Below are positions 15,532-22,723 of a DNA stretch of 27,972 bases, piece after piece. The notes below the pieces were generated by a model. That model did no database searches. It was not told the origin of the DNA and saw nothing but the letters and a program-made list of their open reading frames with translations. The DNA is from JAAYCI01 sp964370195 (GTDB lineage Bacteria; Bacillota; Clostridia; Oscillospirales; Ruminococcaceae), in NCBI GenBank assembly GCA_964370195.1, contig CAYJIH010000024.1, forward strand, positions 1 through 27,972, read 5' to 3'. Every line of letters begins with the position of its first letter. Position 1 is the stretch's first letter. Made by a program: the position numbers and the translations under genes.

Positions 15532-16917
15532 TTGGAAGGATCGAAGCGGCCGCAGCCAAACCCAGTGCCACATCAAGACGAAACGCCGCAAACAGCGTCG
15601 TCTTTTTCGTCTGAAACCATTTTGAATATACCGCTGGCCATATCGCCACAGCCAGAGCAAAACCGCCCCAATATTGACATACCACTGGAAGAGGGGCCAG
15701 CGCGCAAAGGAACAGTGCAGCAAATGTCTATTGAAAAACGCCAAGCCCAGCGCAAAAAACGTCGCCTGCGGCGCAACCTTATTTTGCTTGTAGGCCTTTT
15801 GCTTATTTTGCTATTGGCATGGGGGCTAACCTCGCTGATATCAAACTTATTTGGGCAAGACGAAGTGGGGGCAGTGGCCTCTGTGCCAAGCGGGGCGCCG
15901 GCCATCAGCGGTGCTTCGGGGTTAACGGCAGAGCCGTTGCCCGATACGGTAGACAGCACAAGCTGGAATTTTGTGGGCCCCACAGAGCAAACCATTAGTG
16001 GGATGCAACTGATTTCGCCCGATTACCGCATGTTGTCTTTGCCGGAAAATGGCCGTGTAGACATGAGCTATTTTAGCACGGTTACCTTTGTGGGCGATTC
16101 GCTTACACAGGGCTTTCAAATATATCAGCAGGGCATTGCCAATGCCACGTATTGTGCGTATATTGGCGTTGGGCCAAAACAAATGTTCGATGGGTCTATC
16201 CAAAGACGTCAAGATGGCGAGCAGGAAATTCCCCTGGATGCGCTTGTGTCTTACAAGCCGCGCAATGTATACATTCAGCTTGGGGCCAATGCCATGGTAA
16301 GCATGGACGATGCCAGTTTGCTTGCGTATTATCAGGAAATGCTGAACACGTTCCGTGCGGTGTTGCCGGCAACAACAAATTACTACATCCAGTCGCTTAC
16401 ACCGGTGCGTCCAGACAATGACCCCGGCTTTGATATTGCACGCATTACGTCGTTAAACAACCAATTGGCGGTGCTTGCTTACCAAAATAATTTGCACTTT
16501 TTAGATTTAACAGAAGCACTTTCCGGCGATGACGGTTATCTTATGGAAGAATATGCCGCCGGCGATGGGTATCACCTTAGCCCAACAGGGTATGGCGTAT
16601 GGGTGGATTATCTTGTTACGCATACGGCATACACGCCGCTGACGCCTTATTTGGAGGGAAGCCCGTTTTATAATCCGGAAGCCGTTGCCGCCGCCGAGGC
16701 CGCCGCCGCCGAAGTTGCCGCCGCCGAAGCCGCCGTCGCCGAAGCTGCCGCCGCTGAAGCTGCCGCCGCTGAAGCTGCCGCTGCCGAAGCCGCTGCTGCC
16801 GAAGCCGCTGCTGCCGAAGCTGCCGCCGCCGAAGCCGCCGCTGCCGAAGCTGCCGCTGCCGAAGCTGCTGCTGCCGAAGCCGCTGCCGCTGCCGCCGCAT
16901 CTACCCCGCCTGCTTAA
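15532..16917 (+). CDS. Membrane-anchored SGNH/GDSL hydrolase with C-terminal Ala/Glu repeat tail
   Basis: A 461-residue protein with a basic, Pro-rich cytoplasmic N-terminus, one membrane helix (about residues 82-106, after an Arg/Lys cluster), and an extracellular SGNH domain (about 180-375). The catalytic marks are TFVGDSLTQGF (Ser190), the oxyanion region IQLGANAM (Asn253), and DGYHLSPTGY (Asp345, His348). SGNH enzymes are esterases or acyltransferases; a role on envelope polymers is plausible but unproven. Residues from about 383 are AAAAE repeats ending STPPA. The start is uncertain: TTG at 15532 has GGAG 8 nt upstream, whereas earlier candidates (TTG 15472, ATG 15484) have no ribosome site. 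It has its own promoter and ends before a bidirectional terminator. Confidence 0.85.
   Translation: MEGSKRPQPNPVPHQDETPQTASSFSSETILNIPLAISPQPEQNRPNIDIPLEEGPARKGTVQQMSIEKRQAQRKKRRLRRNLILLVGLLLILLLAWGLTSLISNLFGQDEVGAVASVPSGAPAISGASGLTAEPLPDTVDSTSWNFVGPTEQTISGMQLISPDYRMLSLPENGRVDMSYFSTVTFVGDSLTQGFQIYQQGIANATYCAYIGVGPKQMFDGSIQRRQDGEQEIPLDALVSYKPRNVYIQLGANAMVSMDDASLLAYYQEMLNTFRAVLPATTNYYIQSLTPVRPDNDPGFDIARITSLNNQLAVLAYQNNLHFLDLTEALSGDDGYLMEEYAAGDGYHLSPTGYGVWVDYLVTHTAYTPLTPYLEGSPFYNPEAVAAAEAAAAEVAAAEAAVAEAAAAEAAAAEAAAAEAAAAEAAAAEAAAAEAAAAEAAAAEAAAAEAAAAAAASTPPA
16678..16905 (+). repeat. 15-bp tandem repeats encoding the AAAAE tail of the SGNH protein
   Basis: About 14 in-phase units of four alanine codons plus GAA. 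Third positions vary between GCC and GCT, and a few Val substitutions occur in the first units, so this array looks older or more drifted than the one at 9890-10028. The protein pattern is the same. Confidence 0.9.
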
Positions 16918-17056
16918 TACAATGTCTTTTCAAAAGGAGAGCGGTCTTCTTTTGGAAGTTTCAAAAATAGAACGCCGGGTAACAAATTGCGGCTTCAATC
17001 TGCTGCGGGGGCTTTTTCAATAGAAGCACAAGGCACTTTGGTATTTGTGAAAAATA

Positions 17057-17096
17057 AAAAATCGTCGGTTTGAGTATTCTCAAACCGACGATTTTT
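17057..17096. terminator. Strong bidirectional terminator
   Basis: An 18-bp perfect stem including the A/T ends, core ATCGTCGGTTTGAG with CTCAAACCGACGAT, loop TATT. Runs of A and T on both sides serve the SGNH gene (plus) and the RidA gene (minus), which converge here. Confidence 0.92.
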
Positions 17097-17164
17097 GTTT
17101 ATACATGCTGGTGTACGGTGGCCATTTTGCGCAAGGCCACACGGTTTGTTGCAAGGGCGCTTTT

Positions 17165-17533
17165 TTACTCTGCAAGTGCCACTTGCAAACAAACAGATGT
17201 TTTGTATTCCGGCAGTTTCAGCCCGGCCACCACCACACGTCGTGTGGGCTCGTGCCCGTCGGAAATCCATTCGTCCCATGCTTGGTTAAAATCGCCAAGG
17301 TCGGCCAAATTTTGCACCACAACGTCTGCAAATAAAATATTGTTTTTATTTGTGTCGTGTTGCTGCATCAGTTTATCCAGCTGTGAAAAAATATCGCGTG
17401 CTTGGCCGCAAACATCGGCGCTTAAATCCACAGAAGTGATGTTGCTTGTGTATAAAACACCGCCGTAAGACACACAACTGCTGCGCCGGCCGTTGCCACC
17501 GGTGCGTTTTACTTCGTTTTTATTAAATTTCAC
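17165..17533 (-). CDS. RidA family protein (YjgF/YER057c/UK114)
   Basis: A 122-residue small protein of the RidA superfamily, trimeric cytoplasmic proteins that in the founding members hydrolyse reactive enamine/imine intermediates. Seen here are SYGGVLYTSNITSV near residue 22, a central helix QARDIFSQLDKLMQQ, the NILFADVVVQNLADLGDF strand-loop, AWDEWI, and EPTRRVVVAGLKLP, in which an Arg occupies the region of the catalytic Arg105 of E. coli RidA. It belongs to the wider family rather than the canonical archetype. The start is GTG at 17533, with GAGGGG 9 nt upstream and overlapping the stop of the 47-residue membrane protein gene, so translation is probably coupled. Confidence 0.85.
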   Translation of the reverse strand: MKFNKNEVKRTGGNGRRSSCVSYGGVLYTSNITSVDLSADVCGQARDIFSQLDKLMQQHDTNKNNILFADVVVQNLADLGDFNQAWDEWISDGHEPTRRVVVAGLKLPEYKTSVCLQVALAE

Positions 17534-17673
17534 TCAAACAACCCCTCATCTAAATCATCGTTGTAAATTTCAATATAATCGGATTTTTGTTCTAGGTAGT
17601 GCCGCACCAATAGCACCATGGCAAAAACGGCCCCCAATGCAAACAGAACTTTTACCAACGTCTTTATAACCAT
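17530..17673 (-). CDS. Small single-pass membrane protein (47 residues)
   Basis: A short gene encoding one predicted membrane helix (VKVLFALGAVFAMVLLV, about residues 7-23), a basic RHYLEQK turn and an acidic tail (DYIEIYNDDLDEGLFE) likely in the cytoplasm or outside; topology cannot be fixed. The ATG is at 17673; an in-frame GTG at 17679 with GGGAG 11 nt upstream is an equally good start (49 residues). Its TGA overlaps the GTG of the RidA gene (GAGTGA arrangement), a pattern of translational coupling that strongly argues the frame is real. No family is recognised. It may anchor or regulate the RidA protein, which is inference. Confidence 0.7.
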   Translation of the reverse strand: MVIKTLVKVLFALGAVFAMVLLVRHYLEQKSDYIEIYNDDLDEGLFE

Positions 17674-17710
17674 GCTCACTGCTCATCACACTCCCAATTT
17701 TATAATAGAT

Positions 17711-17724
17711 CTGCCATGTGGCAG
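17711..17724. promoter_or_regulatory. Inverted repeat upstream of the small membrane protein gene
   Basis: CTGCCATGTGGCAG is a 6-bp inverted repeat with a 2-nt centre, located just upstream of a TATTAT-like sequence on the minus strand. It could be an operator; no matching -35 box is clear. Confidence 0.3.
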
Positions 17725-17773
17725 TACATCCCGTTTTTGTTTTTTACACAGGGCTTGCTTGCGCTTTGGCCTT

Positions 17774-18319
17774 TTAGTAGGCCACCACTTCAAATTGCCC
17801 ACAGTAAGAGGGGCTCCACAGTGGTTGCCCAAGCGGCACAGCAAAGGCGGCGCCGTAGGCGTCCTCTTCGCTGTTAAACTTTATAAAGTTTGCTAAAAAG
17901 GTGTCTCCCACCGAAAGGCTTACGCCCACATGTTGCAAAATAGTTTTGGAAAGGTGCACATTTGCGCCCCAATACCAGCCCTGTTCGTCTTTTCCCGCGT
18001 GGTAAACCCTTTTTGGCACGGGCAACGAAAGCGACTGTGTTTCGCTTTGCACACAAAGAGAGGCGTTTTCCGGAAACAAATGCAAAACCAGCGCACGGTT
18101 TGCTTCGTTTGTGAGGCAAAAGGCCACGGCACTGGTGGCGGCCGGGTGCCTTTCAAAAATGCTAAAGCTAAGGGCCAATTCGTCTTGCCATGCGTATAAA
18201 CGTGCCAATGTGTATAGCTTGCCGTGTTTTGGTGTGCCTGTAAAATGCCGCACTTTTAATGCAGGCAAGGTGCTTGGCTCTTTTAGTACGTCACTTTTTG
18301 ATACTGCAACCACAAACAC
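17774..18319 (-). CDS. Carbohydrate-binding family 9-like domain protein
   Basis: About 181 residues forming a single domain that resembles the CBM9-like proteins of Firmicutes: central strands with DELALSFSIFE and AVAFCLTNEANRALVLHLF, then GWYWGANVHLSK, GDTFLANFIKFN, and the C-terminal GQPLWSPSYCGQFEVVAY end, which fits the family's closing strand. There is no signal peptide, so it should be cytoplasmic. Starts are GTG 18319 or GTG 18313, both served by AGGAAAGGGG; I use 18319. The frame stays open far upstream, antisense to rnfC, but that part is not gene-like. It lies 100 nt upstream of the small membrane protein gene on the same strand and diverges from rnfC. Function unknown; assignment is by pattern, so moderately sure. 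Confidence 0.7.
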   Translation of the reverse strand: MFVVAVSKSDVLKEPSTLPALKVRHFTGTPKHGKLYTLARLYAWQDELALSFSIFERHPAATSAVAFCLTNEANRALVLHLFPENASLCVQSETQSLSLPVPKRVYHAGKDEQGWYWGANVHLSKTILQHVGVSLSVGDTFLANFIKFNSEEDAYGAAFAVPLGQPLWSPSYCGQFEVVAY

Positions 18320-18337
18320 CGCCCCTTTCCTAGCAAT

Positions 18338-18366
18338 AGTATAGCACATTCCACATAAAATGAACA
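18338..18366 (-). promoter_or_regulatory. Possible promoter of the CBM9-like gene
   Basis: Minus-strand TATACT (18338-18343) with a poor -35, TGTTCA (18361-18366), at 17-nt spacing; about 20 nt before the start codon. Confidence 0.5.
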
Positions 18367-18425
18367 GAGCGGAATTTGCCGACGTTTGAAAGCCATTTTG
18401 TAACTTTTTCTCGTGTTTTTCTCGG

Positions 18426-18454
18426 TTGACAGTCCTGTGTGTGAGGTATACAAT
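18426..18454 (+). promoter_or_regulatory. Promoter of the rnf operon
   Basis: Perfect TTGACA (18426-18431), 17-nt spacer, TACAAT (18449-18454), with a leader of about 40 nt before rnfC. Suggests strong constitutive expression. Confidence 0.85.
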
Positions 18455-18499
18455 ACTAAAAGGTGTATCATATATTTTAAACATGCAAGGAGGACAAGG

Positions 18500-19825
18500 A
18501 TGCTCAAAAAGCTGATGGCTTTGACGCGCGGTGCCGCAGTGCCGCATCGAAAAAACACCGAGTGCATCGCAACGGCGCAGATGCCACTGCCAAAAGAAAT
18601 AAAACTGATGATGCAACAGCACATTGGCGCACCATGTAAGCCGGTTGTAAAAAAGGGAGACACGGTGCACGTGGGGCAATTGGTGGGCGAAACAACTGCG
18701 TTTGTATCTTCGCCTATCTATTCGGGCGTTTCCGGAAAGGTGAAAGCGATTGAACCTGTGATGGCAAGTTCTGGCAATCTTGTGGACGCGGTGGTGATTG
18801 AAACCGACGGTTTGCAAACACTTTGCGAGGACGTATGTCTGCCGGAGGTGACAAACCGCGAAAGCTTTATAGAGGCTGTTAAAAAAAGCGGCCTTGTGGG
18901 CCTTGGTGGTGCAGGGTTTCCAACGTTTATCAAGCTTTCGCCCAAAAATTTGGATGAAATTGATTGCGTGCTTATCAATGCCGCCGAGTGTGAGCCGTAC
19001 ATCACAAGCGACGACTGTGAAATGCTGGAAAACAGCGAAGACATTTTGTCCGGCATTGCGGCTGTGCAAAAATATTTGGGGATAAAAAAAGCAATCATCG
19101 GCATTGAGCGCAACAAGCCCAAGGCCATGGATTTACTGTTTGGCCTAACACAGGGCAACGATGCCATTGATGTGTTTGGCCTGCCCAGCCGTTACCCACA
19201 AGGTGCGGAAAAAGTGCTGATTGAAACGATTACAGGGCGCGAAGTGCCTGCCGGTGGCCTGCCTGCCGATGTGGGCGTGATTGTGCTGAATGTAACCACA
19301 GTGGCCGTTTTGGGCAGATATCTTGCCACGGGCATGCCGCTGGTTACAAAACGCCTTACGGTGGATGGTGGCGCCATTGCAAAACCGCAGAATGTGGAAG
19401 TGGTGCTGGGCACCCGTGTTGCCGATGTGATTGAATTTTGTGGTGGCTATAAAGCCGAGCCGGCCAAACTGCTGTTTGGTGGCCCGATGATGGGCGCGGC
19501 AATGCCAAACGATGAGCACCCCATTAACAAACAGAACAATGCTATTTTGGCGTTTACAAAAGAGGAAGCACAGCTGCCAAAACCGGGGCCGTGCATCCGT
19601 TGTGCCCGTTGCATCAACGCATGCCCCATGCGCCTTTCGCCCGTGGAGGCGAATGAAGCGTATGAAACAAAAGATGTGGCACAGCTTAAAGAATTGAATG
19701 CCGACGTATGCATTGCGTGCGGTGTGTGCAGTTTTGTGTGCCCGGCCAAGCGCCATGTGGCACAAACAGCAAACTTGGCGCGGCTGTATCTTATGCAGGA
19801 GGTGGCAAAAGAACGTGGAAAATAA
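18500..19825 (+). CDS. rnfC: Rnf complex subunit RnfC (NADH-binding)
   Basis: A 441-residue peripheral subunit of the Rnf ferredoxin:NAD+ oxidoreductase, which couples electron transfer to Na+ or H+ export. RnfC holds the NADH/FMN site and two [4Fe-4S] clusters. Seen: an N-terminal hybrid-motif domain with KKGDTVHVGQLVGE, the nucleotide/FMN site GLVGLGGAGFPTFIKL, NAAECEPYI, RYPQGAEKVLI, and two ferredoxin motifs near the end, CIRCARCINACP and CIACGVCSFVCP. The long repeat-rich C-terminus of proteobacterial RnfC is absent, as in Clostridia. The ATG at 18500 has AAGGAGGACAAGG in front. First gene of rnfCDGEAB; its end overlaps rnfD by 11 nt. Confidence 0.97.
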   Translation: MLKKLMALTRGAAVPHRKNTECIATAQMPLPKEIKLMMQQHIGAPCKPVVKKGDTVHVGQLVGETTAFVSSPIYSGVSGKVKAIEPVMASSGNLVDAVVIETDGLQTLCEDVCLPEVTNRESFIEAVKKSGLVGLGGAGFPTFIKLSPKNLDEIDCVLINAAECEPYITSDDCEMLENSEDILSGIAAVQKYLGIKKAIIGIERNKPKAMDLLFGLTQGNDAIDVFGLPSRYPQGAEKVLIETITGREVPAGGLPADVGVIVLNVTTVAVLGRYLATGMPLVTKRLTVDGGAIAKPQNVEVVLGTRVADVIEFCGGYKAEPAKLLFGGPMMGAAMPNDEHPINKQNNAILAFTKEEAQLPKPGPCIRCARCINACPMRLSPVEANEAYETKDVAQLKELNADVCIACGVCSFVCPAKRHVAQTANLARLYLMQEVAKERGK

Positions 19826-20798
19826 ATTGATGGTGGCGGCCTCGCCGCATATCAGCGCACATGCCTCCACACGCAAAATTATGCTGGCCGTTTGTGTGGC
19901 ACTGTTGCCCACCTTGGTGGCGGCATCGCTTATTTTTGGCCCGCGTGTGCTTTTACTAACCGGTGTAACGGTGCTCGCTTGTGTGCTGTTTGAAGCGCTG
20001 TGGTGCAAATGGCGCAAACAAGAAAACCCCATTGGCGATTTTTCTGCCGTGGTAACCGGCCTTATTTTGGCTTTTAACGTGCCGCCGTCTTTGCCGTTGT
20101 GGATGGCTGTGGTGGGCGCTTTTGTAGCAATTGTTATTACAAAACAGCTGTTTGGCGGCCTTGGGTACAACTTTGCAAACCCGGCTCTTGTGGGCCGCAC
20201 GGTGTTGCAGCTTTCGTTTACGGGCGAGATGATTTCGTTTAGCTACCCGCAAACGTATGGCGGGCTGGATGCCTTGGCCACGGCTACACCCCTTGGCGTT
20301 GCCGACCGCACGGCCCTGCCCATGATAGACCTTTTGCTGGGCACACACGGTGGTGTTTTGGGCGAAACATGCGCACTTACGCTTATTTTGGGTGGCGTGT
20401 TGCTGATGGTAACAAAGGTGATTTCGCCATCTATTCCCGGGGCATACATTGGCGGCACATTTGTGCTTCAATTCTTTATTTACCTGGGCGAGGGCATGGC
20501 AGTGGCCGATGCCGCACTGCTTTCGTTTAAGCTGCTGCTTACAGGTGGGTTGCTTTTGGGCGCTTTCTTTATGGCCACAGATTATGTAACAAGCCCCTAC
20601 ACCTTAAAAGGCCGCCTTATTTTCGGCTTTGGCCTTGCACTGCTTACGGTATCCATTCGTCAGTGGGGCACAATGAACGAGGGTGTTTCGTTCTCGCTTC
20701 TTTTGATGAGTTTGCTCGTGCCTTATATCAACCAGCTCACGCGTCAGCGTCCGCTTGGCGTTAAAAAGGGCCGCTGGAAAGAGAAGGAGGCAAAGTAA
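19815..20798 (+). CDS. rnfD: Rnf complex subunit RnfD
   Basis: A 327-residue membrane subunit with a covalently bound FMN, part of the ion-pumping core. Multiple hydrophobic helices are visible. The NFANPALVGRTVLQLSF segment and the flavinylation-type site LDALATATPLG (the Thr-Ala-Thr-Pro region at about residues 154-158) match RnfD/NqrB proteins, as does FFMATDYVTSP. The start is GTG at 19815: the strong GGAGG at about 19798 is 12 nt upstream, and an alternative ATG at 19830 would be too distant. The GTG start overlaps rnfC, indicating coupled translation. It ends directly against rnfG with no gap. Confidence 0.95.
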   Translation: MENKLMVAASPHISAHASTRKIMLAVCVALLPTLVAASLIFGPRVLLLTGVTVLACVLFEALWCKWRKQENPIGDFSAVVTGLILAFNVPPSLPLWMAVVGAFVAIVITKQLFGGLGYNFANPALVGRTVLQLSFTGEMISFSYPQTYGGLDALATATPLGVADRTALPMIDLLLGTHGGVLGETCALTLILGGVLLMVTKVISPSIPGAYIGGTFVLQFFIYLGEGMAVADAALLSFKLLLTGGLLLGAFFMATDYVTSPYTLKGRLIFGFGLALLTVSIRQWGTMNEGVSFSLLLMSLLVPYINQLTRQRPLGVKKGRWKEKEAK

Positions 20799-21371
20799 AT
20801 GGAAGCTGAAAAAACAAAAAACCATGTAGTGAGCCAAATTATTGCCCCGGTGGTGGCGCTTTCTGTTATTTGTGCGGTGATGAGCGCTTTGCTGGCATTG
20901 ACAAATGGCATTACATCCCCGATGATAGAGCAAAACACCTTAGAAACGGCACAAGAGGCACGCCGGTTGCTTTTGCCGGAAGCCGACGGCTTTGAAGAGG
21001 TGGAAATTGAAGGCGAAATTGAAGGCGTTACGGCAGCGTATCGTGCCACAAACGACGTGGGCTTTGTTGTGGAAACCGCAACACGTGGGTATGCGGGGCT
21101 GGTGCCGGCCATGGTGGCCTTTGCGCCGGATGGCACCATTTTGGGCGTAACGTTTTTGCAAAACGACGAAACACCGGGCCTTGGAAAAAATGTGGAAACA
21201 GATGCCACGTTTGCCGCGCAGTTTAGTGGCTTGCCCGCCGCCGAAATTGCCTCAACCGATATCGATAAAATTGCCAGCAGCACGATAACCACGGATGCGG
21301 CCATTGCCGATGTCAACGCGGCCATCACGCTGTACAACGAACAACTCAGCGAACAGGGGGGTGCCGCTTAA
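20799..21371 (+). CDS. rnfG: Rnf complex subunit RnfG (FMN-binding)
   Basis: A 190-residue subunit with one N-terminal membrane anchor (about residues 12-38) and an extracytoplasmic FMN-binding domain. The GYAGLVPAMVAFAPDGTILGV and ETPGLGKN segments are typical of RnfG/NqrC. The expected flavinylation motif SGATxT appears as ASSTITTDAAI (about residues 167-177), keeping the acceptor-type Thr but with Ser-Ser in place of Gly-Ala. The ATG at 20799 follows the rnfD stop immediately, with AAGGAGG 8 nt upstream. Assignment as RnfG is supported by operon position as well as sequence. Confidence 0.94.
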   Translation: MEAEKTKNHVVSQIIAPVVALSVICAVMSALLALTNGITSPMIEQNTLETAQEARRLLLPEADGFEEVEIEGEIEGVTAAYRATNDVGFVVETATRGYAGLVPAMVAFAPDGTILGVTFLQNDETPGLGKNVETDATFAAQFSGLPAAEIASTDIDKIASSTITTDAAIADVNAAITLYNEQLSEQGGAA

Positions 21372-22058
21372 ATGAAAGAAAAATCACAAAAATCGTATTT
21401 AACCATTTTAACGAATGGCTTGCTGAAGGAAAACCCTGTGCTGCGCCTTGTGCTGGGTTGTTGCCCGGTATTGGCCGTTACCACCTCGGTGTTCAATGGC
21501 CTTGGCATGGGTGCGGCGGCTACGTTTGTGCTTTTATGCTCGAACATCGTGGTTTCGCTTTTGCGTAAAGTGATTCCCGGCAGTGTGCGTTTGCCGTGCT
21601 TTATCGTGATTATTGCCAGCTTTGTAACACTGGTGCAAATGCTGGTAAAAGCGTATGTGCCGGCGCTGGATGCATCTCTTGGTGTGTTTTTGCCGCTCAT
21701 CACGGTAAACTGCATCATTTTGGGGCGTGCAGAAATGTTTGCCTCAAAAAACAATGTGCTTGCCTCGGCGCTGGACGGCATTGGCATGGGCGCCGGCTTT
21801 ACCATTGCCTTGGTGCTGATGAGTGCCATGCGCGAACTGCTTGGCGCGGGCAGCTTGCTCGGTTTTCAAATTGTGCCGGAAAGCGTGCAGCCCGTTACCA
21901 TCATGATTTTGCCACCGGGAGGCTTTTTCGCCTTTGGTGTGTTTATGGCGTTGGCCATTTTTGTAGAGCGTAAAATGGGCGCCAGCATCCCCAAAAATGT
22001 GGGCTGTGCAATGTGCCCCGCGGGCGATACATGCCCCGGAAAGGAGAGTGAAGAATAA
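21372..22058 (+). CDS. rnfE: Rnf complex subunit RnfE
   Basis: A 228-residue integral membrane subunit, homologous to RnfA and to NqrD. Six hydrophobic helices can be traced. The two Cys-containing half-helix motifs believed to hold an intramembrane iron-sulfur centre with RnfA are seen: LGCCPVLAVTTS and VNCIILGRAEMFASKN. The C-terminus ends with a soluble Cys-rich tail, CAMCPAGDTCPGKESEE. It begins directly after the rnfG stop and overlaps rnfA by one base (TAATG), so translation is coupled along the operon. Confidence 0.96.
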   Translation: MKEKSQKSYLTILTNGLLKENPVLRLVLGCCPVLAVTTSVFNGLGMGAAATFVLLCSNIVVSLLRKVIPGSVRLPCFIVIIASFVTLVQMLVKAYVPALDASLGVFLPLITVNCIILGRAEMFASKNNVLASALDGIGMGAGFTIALVLMSAMRELLGAGSLLGFQIVPESVQPVTIMILPPGGFFAFGVFMALAIFVERKMGASIPKNVGCAMCPAGDTCPGKESEE

Positions 22059-22687
22059 TGGGTGTTTATCTTGCGTTTATCTTCTTCTCCATGATTTTGG
22101 TGAACAACTATGTGCTGGTGCGCTTTCTAGGCATTTGCCCATTTCTTGGCGTTTCGGCGAAGCTGCAATCTTCGGTGGGCATGAGTGCTGCCGTTATCTT
22201 TGTAATGGTGCTGGCCACAGCGGCCACATGGCCTGTGTACACGTATCTTTTGGTTCCGTACGGCCTTGAGTACCTCAACAACATTTGCTTCATTCTCATC
22301 ATTGCAACGCTTGTGCAGCTGGTGGAAATTACATTGCGCCGTTTTGTGCCGCCGTTGTATCGCTCTCTTGGCGTGTATTTGCCGCTGATTACAACAAACT
22401 GTGCCATTTTGGGCCTTACGCTGTTGAACGTGGAAACAGCCAGCTTAATCAACCCGGATGCACCGTATTATACGTTCCCCGAGGCGCTTGTTTCCTCGCT
22501 TGGTGCCGGCGTGGGCTTTGGCCTTGCCATGGTGCTGTTTACAGGCGTGCGCATGACACTAAAACGCACAAACCCACCCAAAAGTTTTGAAGGGTTGCCG
22601 CTTACCTTGGTGTCGGCAGCAATTGTAAGTATGTCCTTTATGGGCTTTGGCGGTTTGTTTGAGGGTTTGTTTGGCATTTCGGCCTAG
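22058..22687 (+). CDS. rnfA: Rnf complex subunit RnfA
   Basis: A 209-residue integral membrane subunit homologous to NqrE, with six helices. The start MGVYLAFIFFSMILVNNYVL is cut here but is the classic RnfA beginning. The conserved Cys motifs are FLGICPFLGVS and TTNCAILG, one in each inverted half. These face the corresponding Cys of RnfE. The end, VSMSFMGFGGLFEGLFG, is also family-typical. It shares one base with rnfE. A 36-nt gap with an AAGGAG ribosome site leads to rnfB. Confidence 0.97.
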   Translation: MGVYLAFIFFSMILVNNYVLVRFLGICPFLGVSAKLQSSVGMSAAVIFVMVLATAATWPVYTYLLVPYGLEYLNNICFILIIATLVQLVEITLRRFVPPLYRSLGVYLPLITTNCAILGLTLLNVETASLINPDAPYYTFPEALVSSLGAGVGFGLAMVLFTGVRMTLKRTNPPKSFEGLPLTLVSAAIVSMSFMGFGGLFEGLFGISA

Positions 22688-22723
22688 AGACAGAGAACAA
22701 CAAAGAGGTAAGGAGATAAAACT

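Noticed and set aside
18320..19069. Long minus-strand open frame continuing upstream of the CBM9-like gene across rnfC
   Set aside because: This part is antisense to rnfC and has no family resemblance. A GTG start with ribosome site at 18319/18313 fits the domain boundary.
19145..20200. 351-codon minus-strand open frame
   Set aside because: Antisense to rnfC and rnfD, which are unmistakable; composition is typical of a shadow frame.
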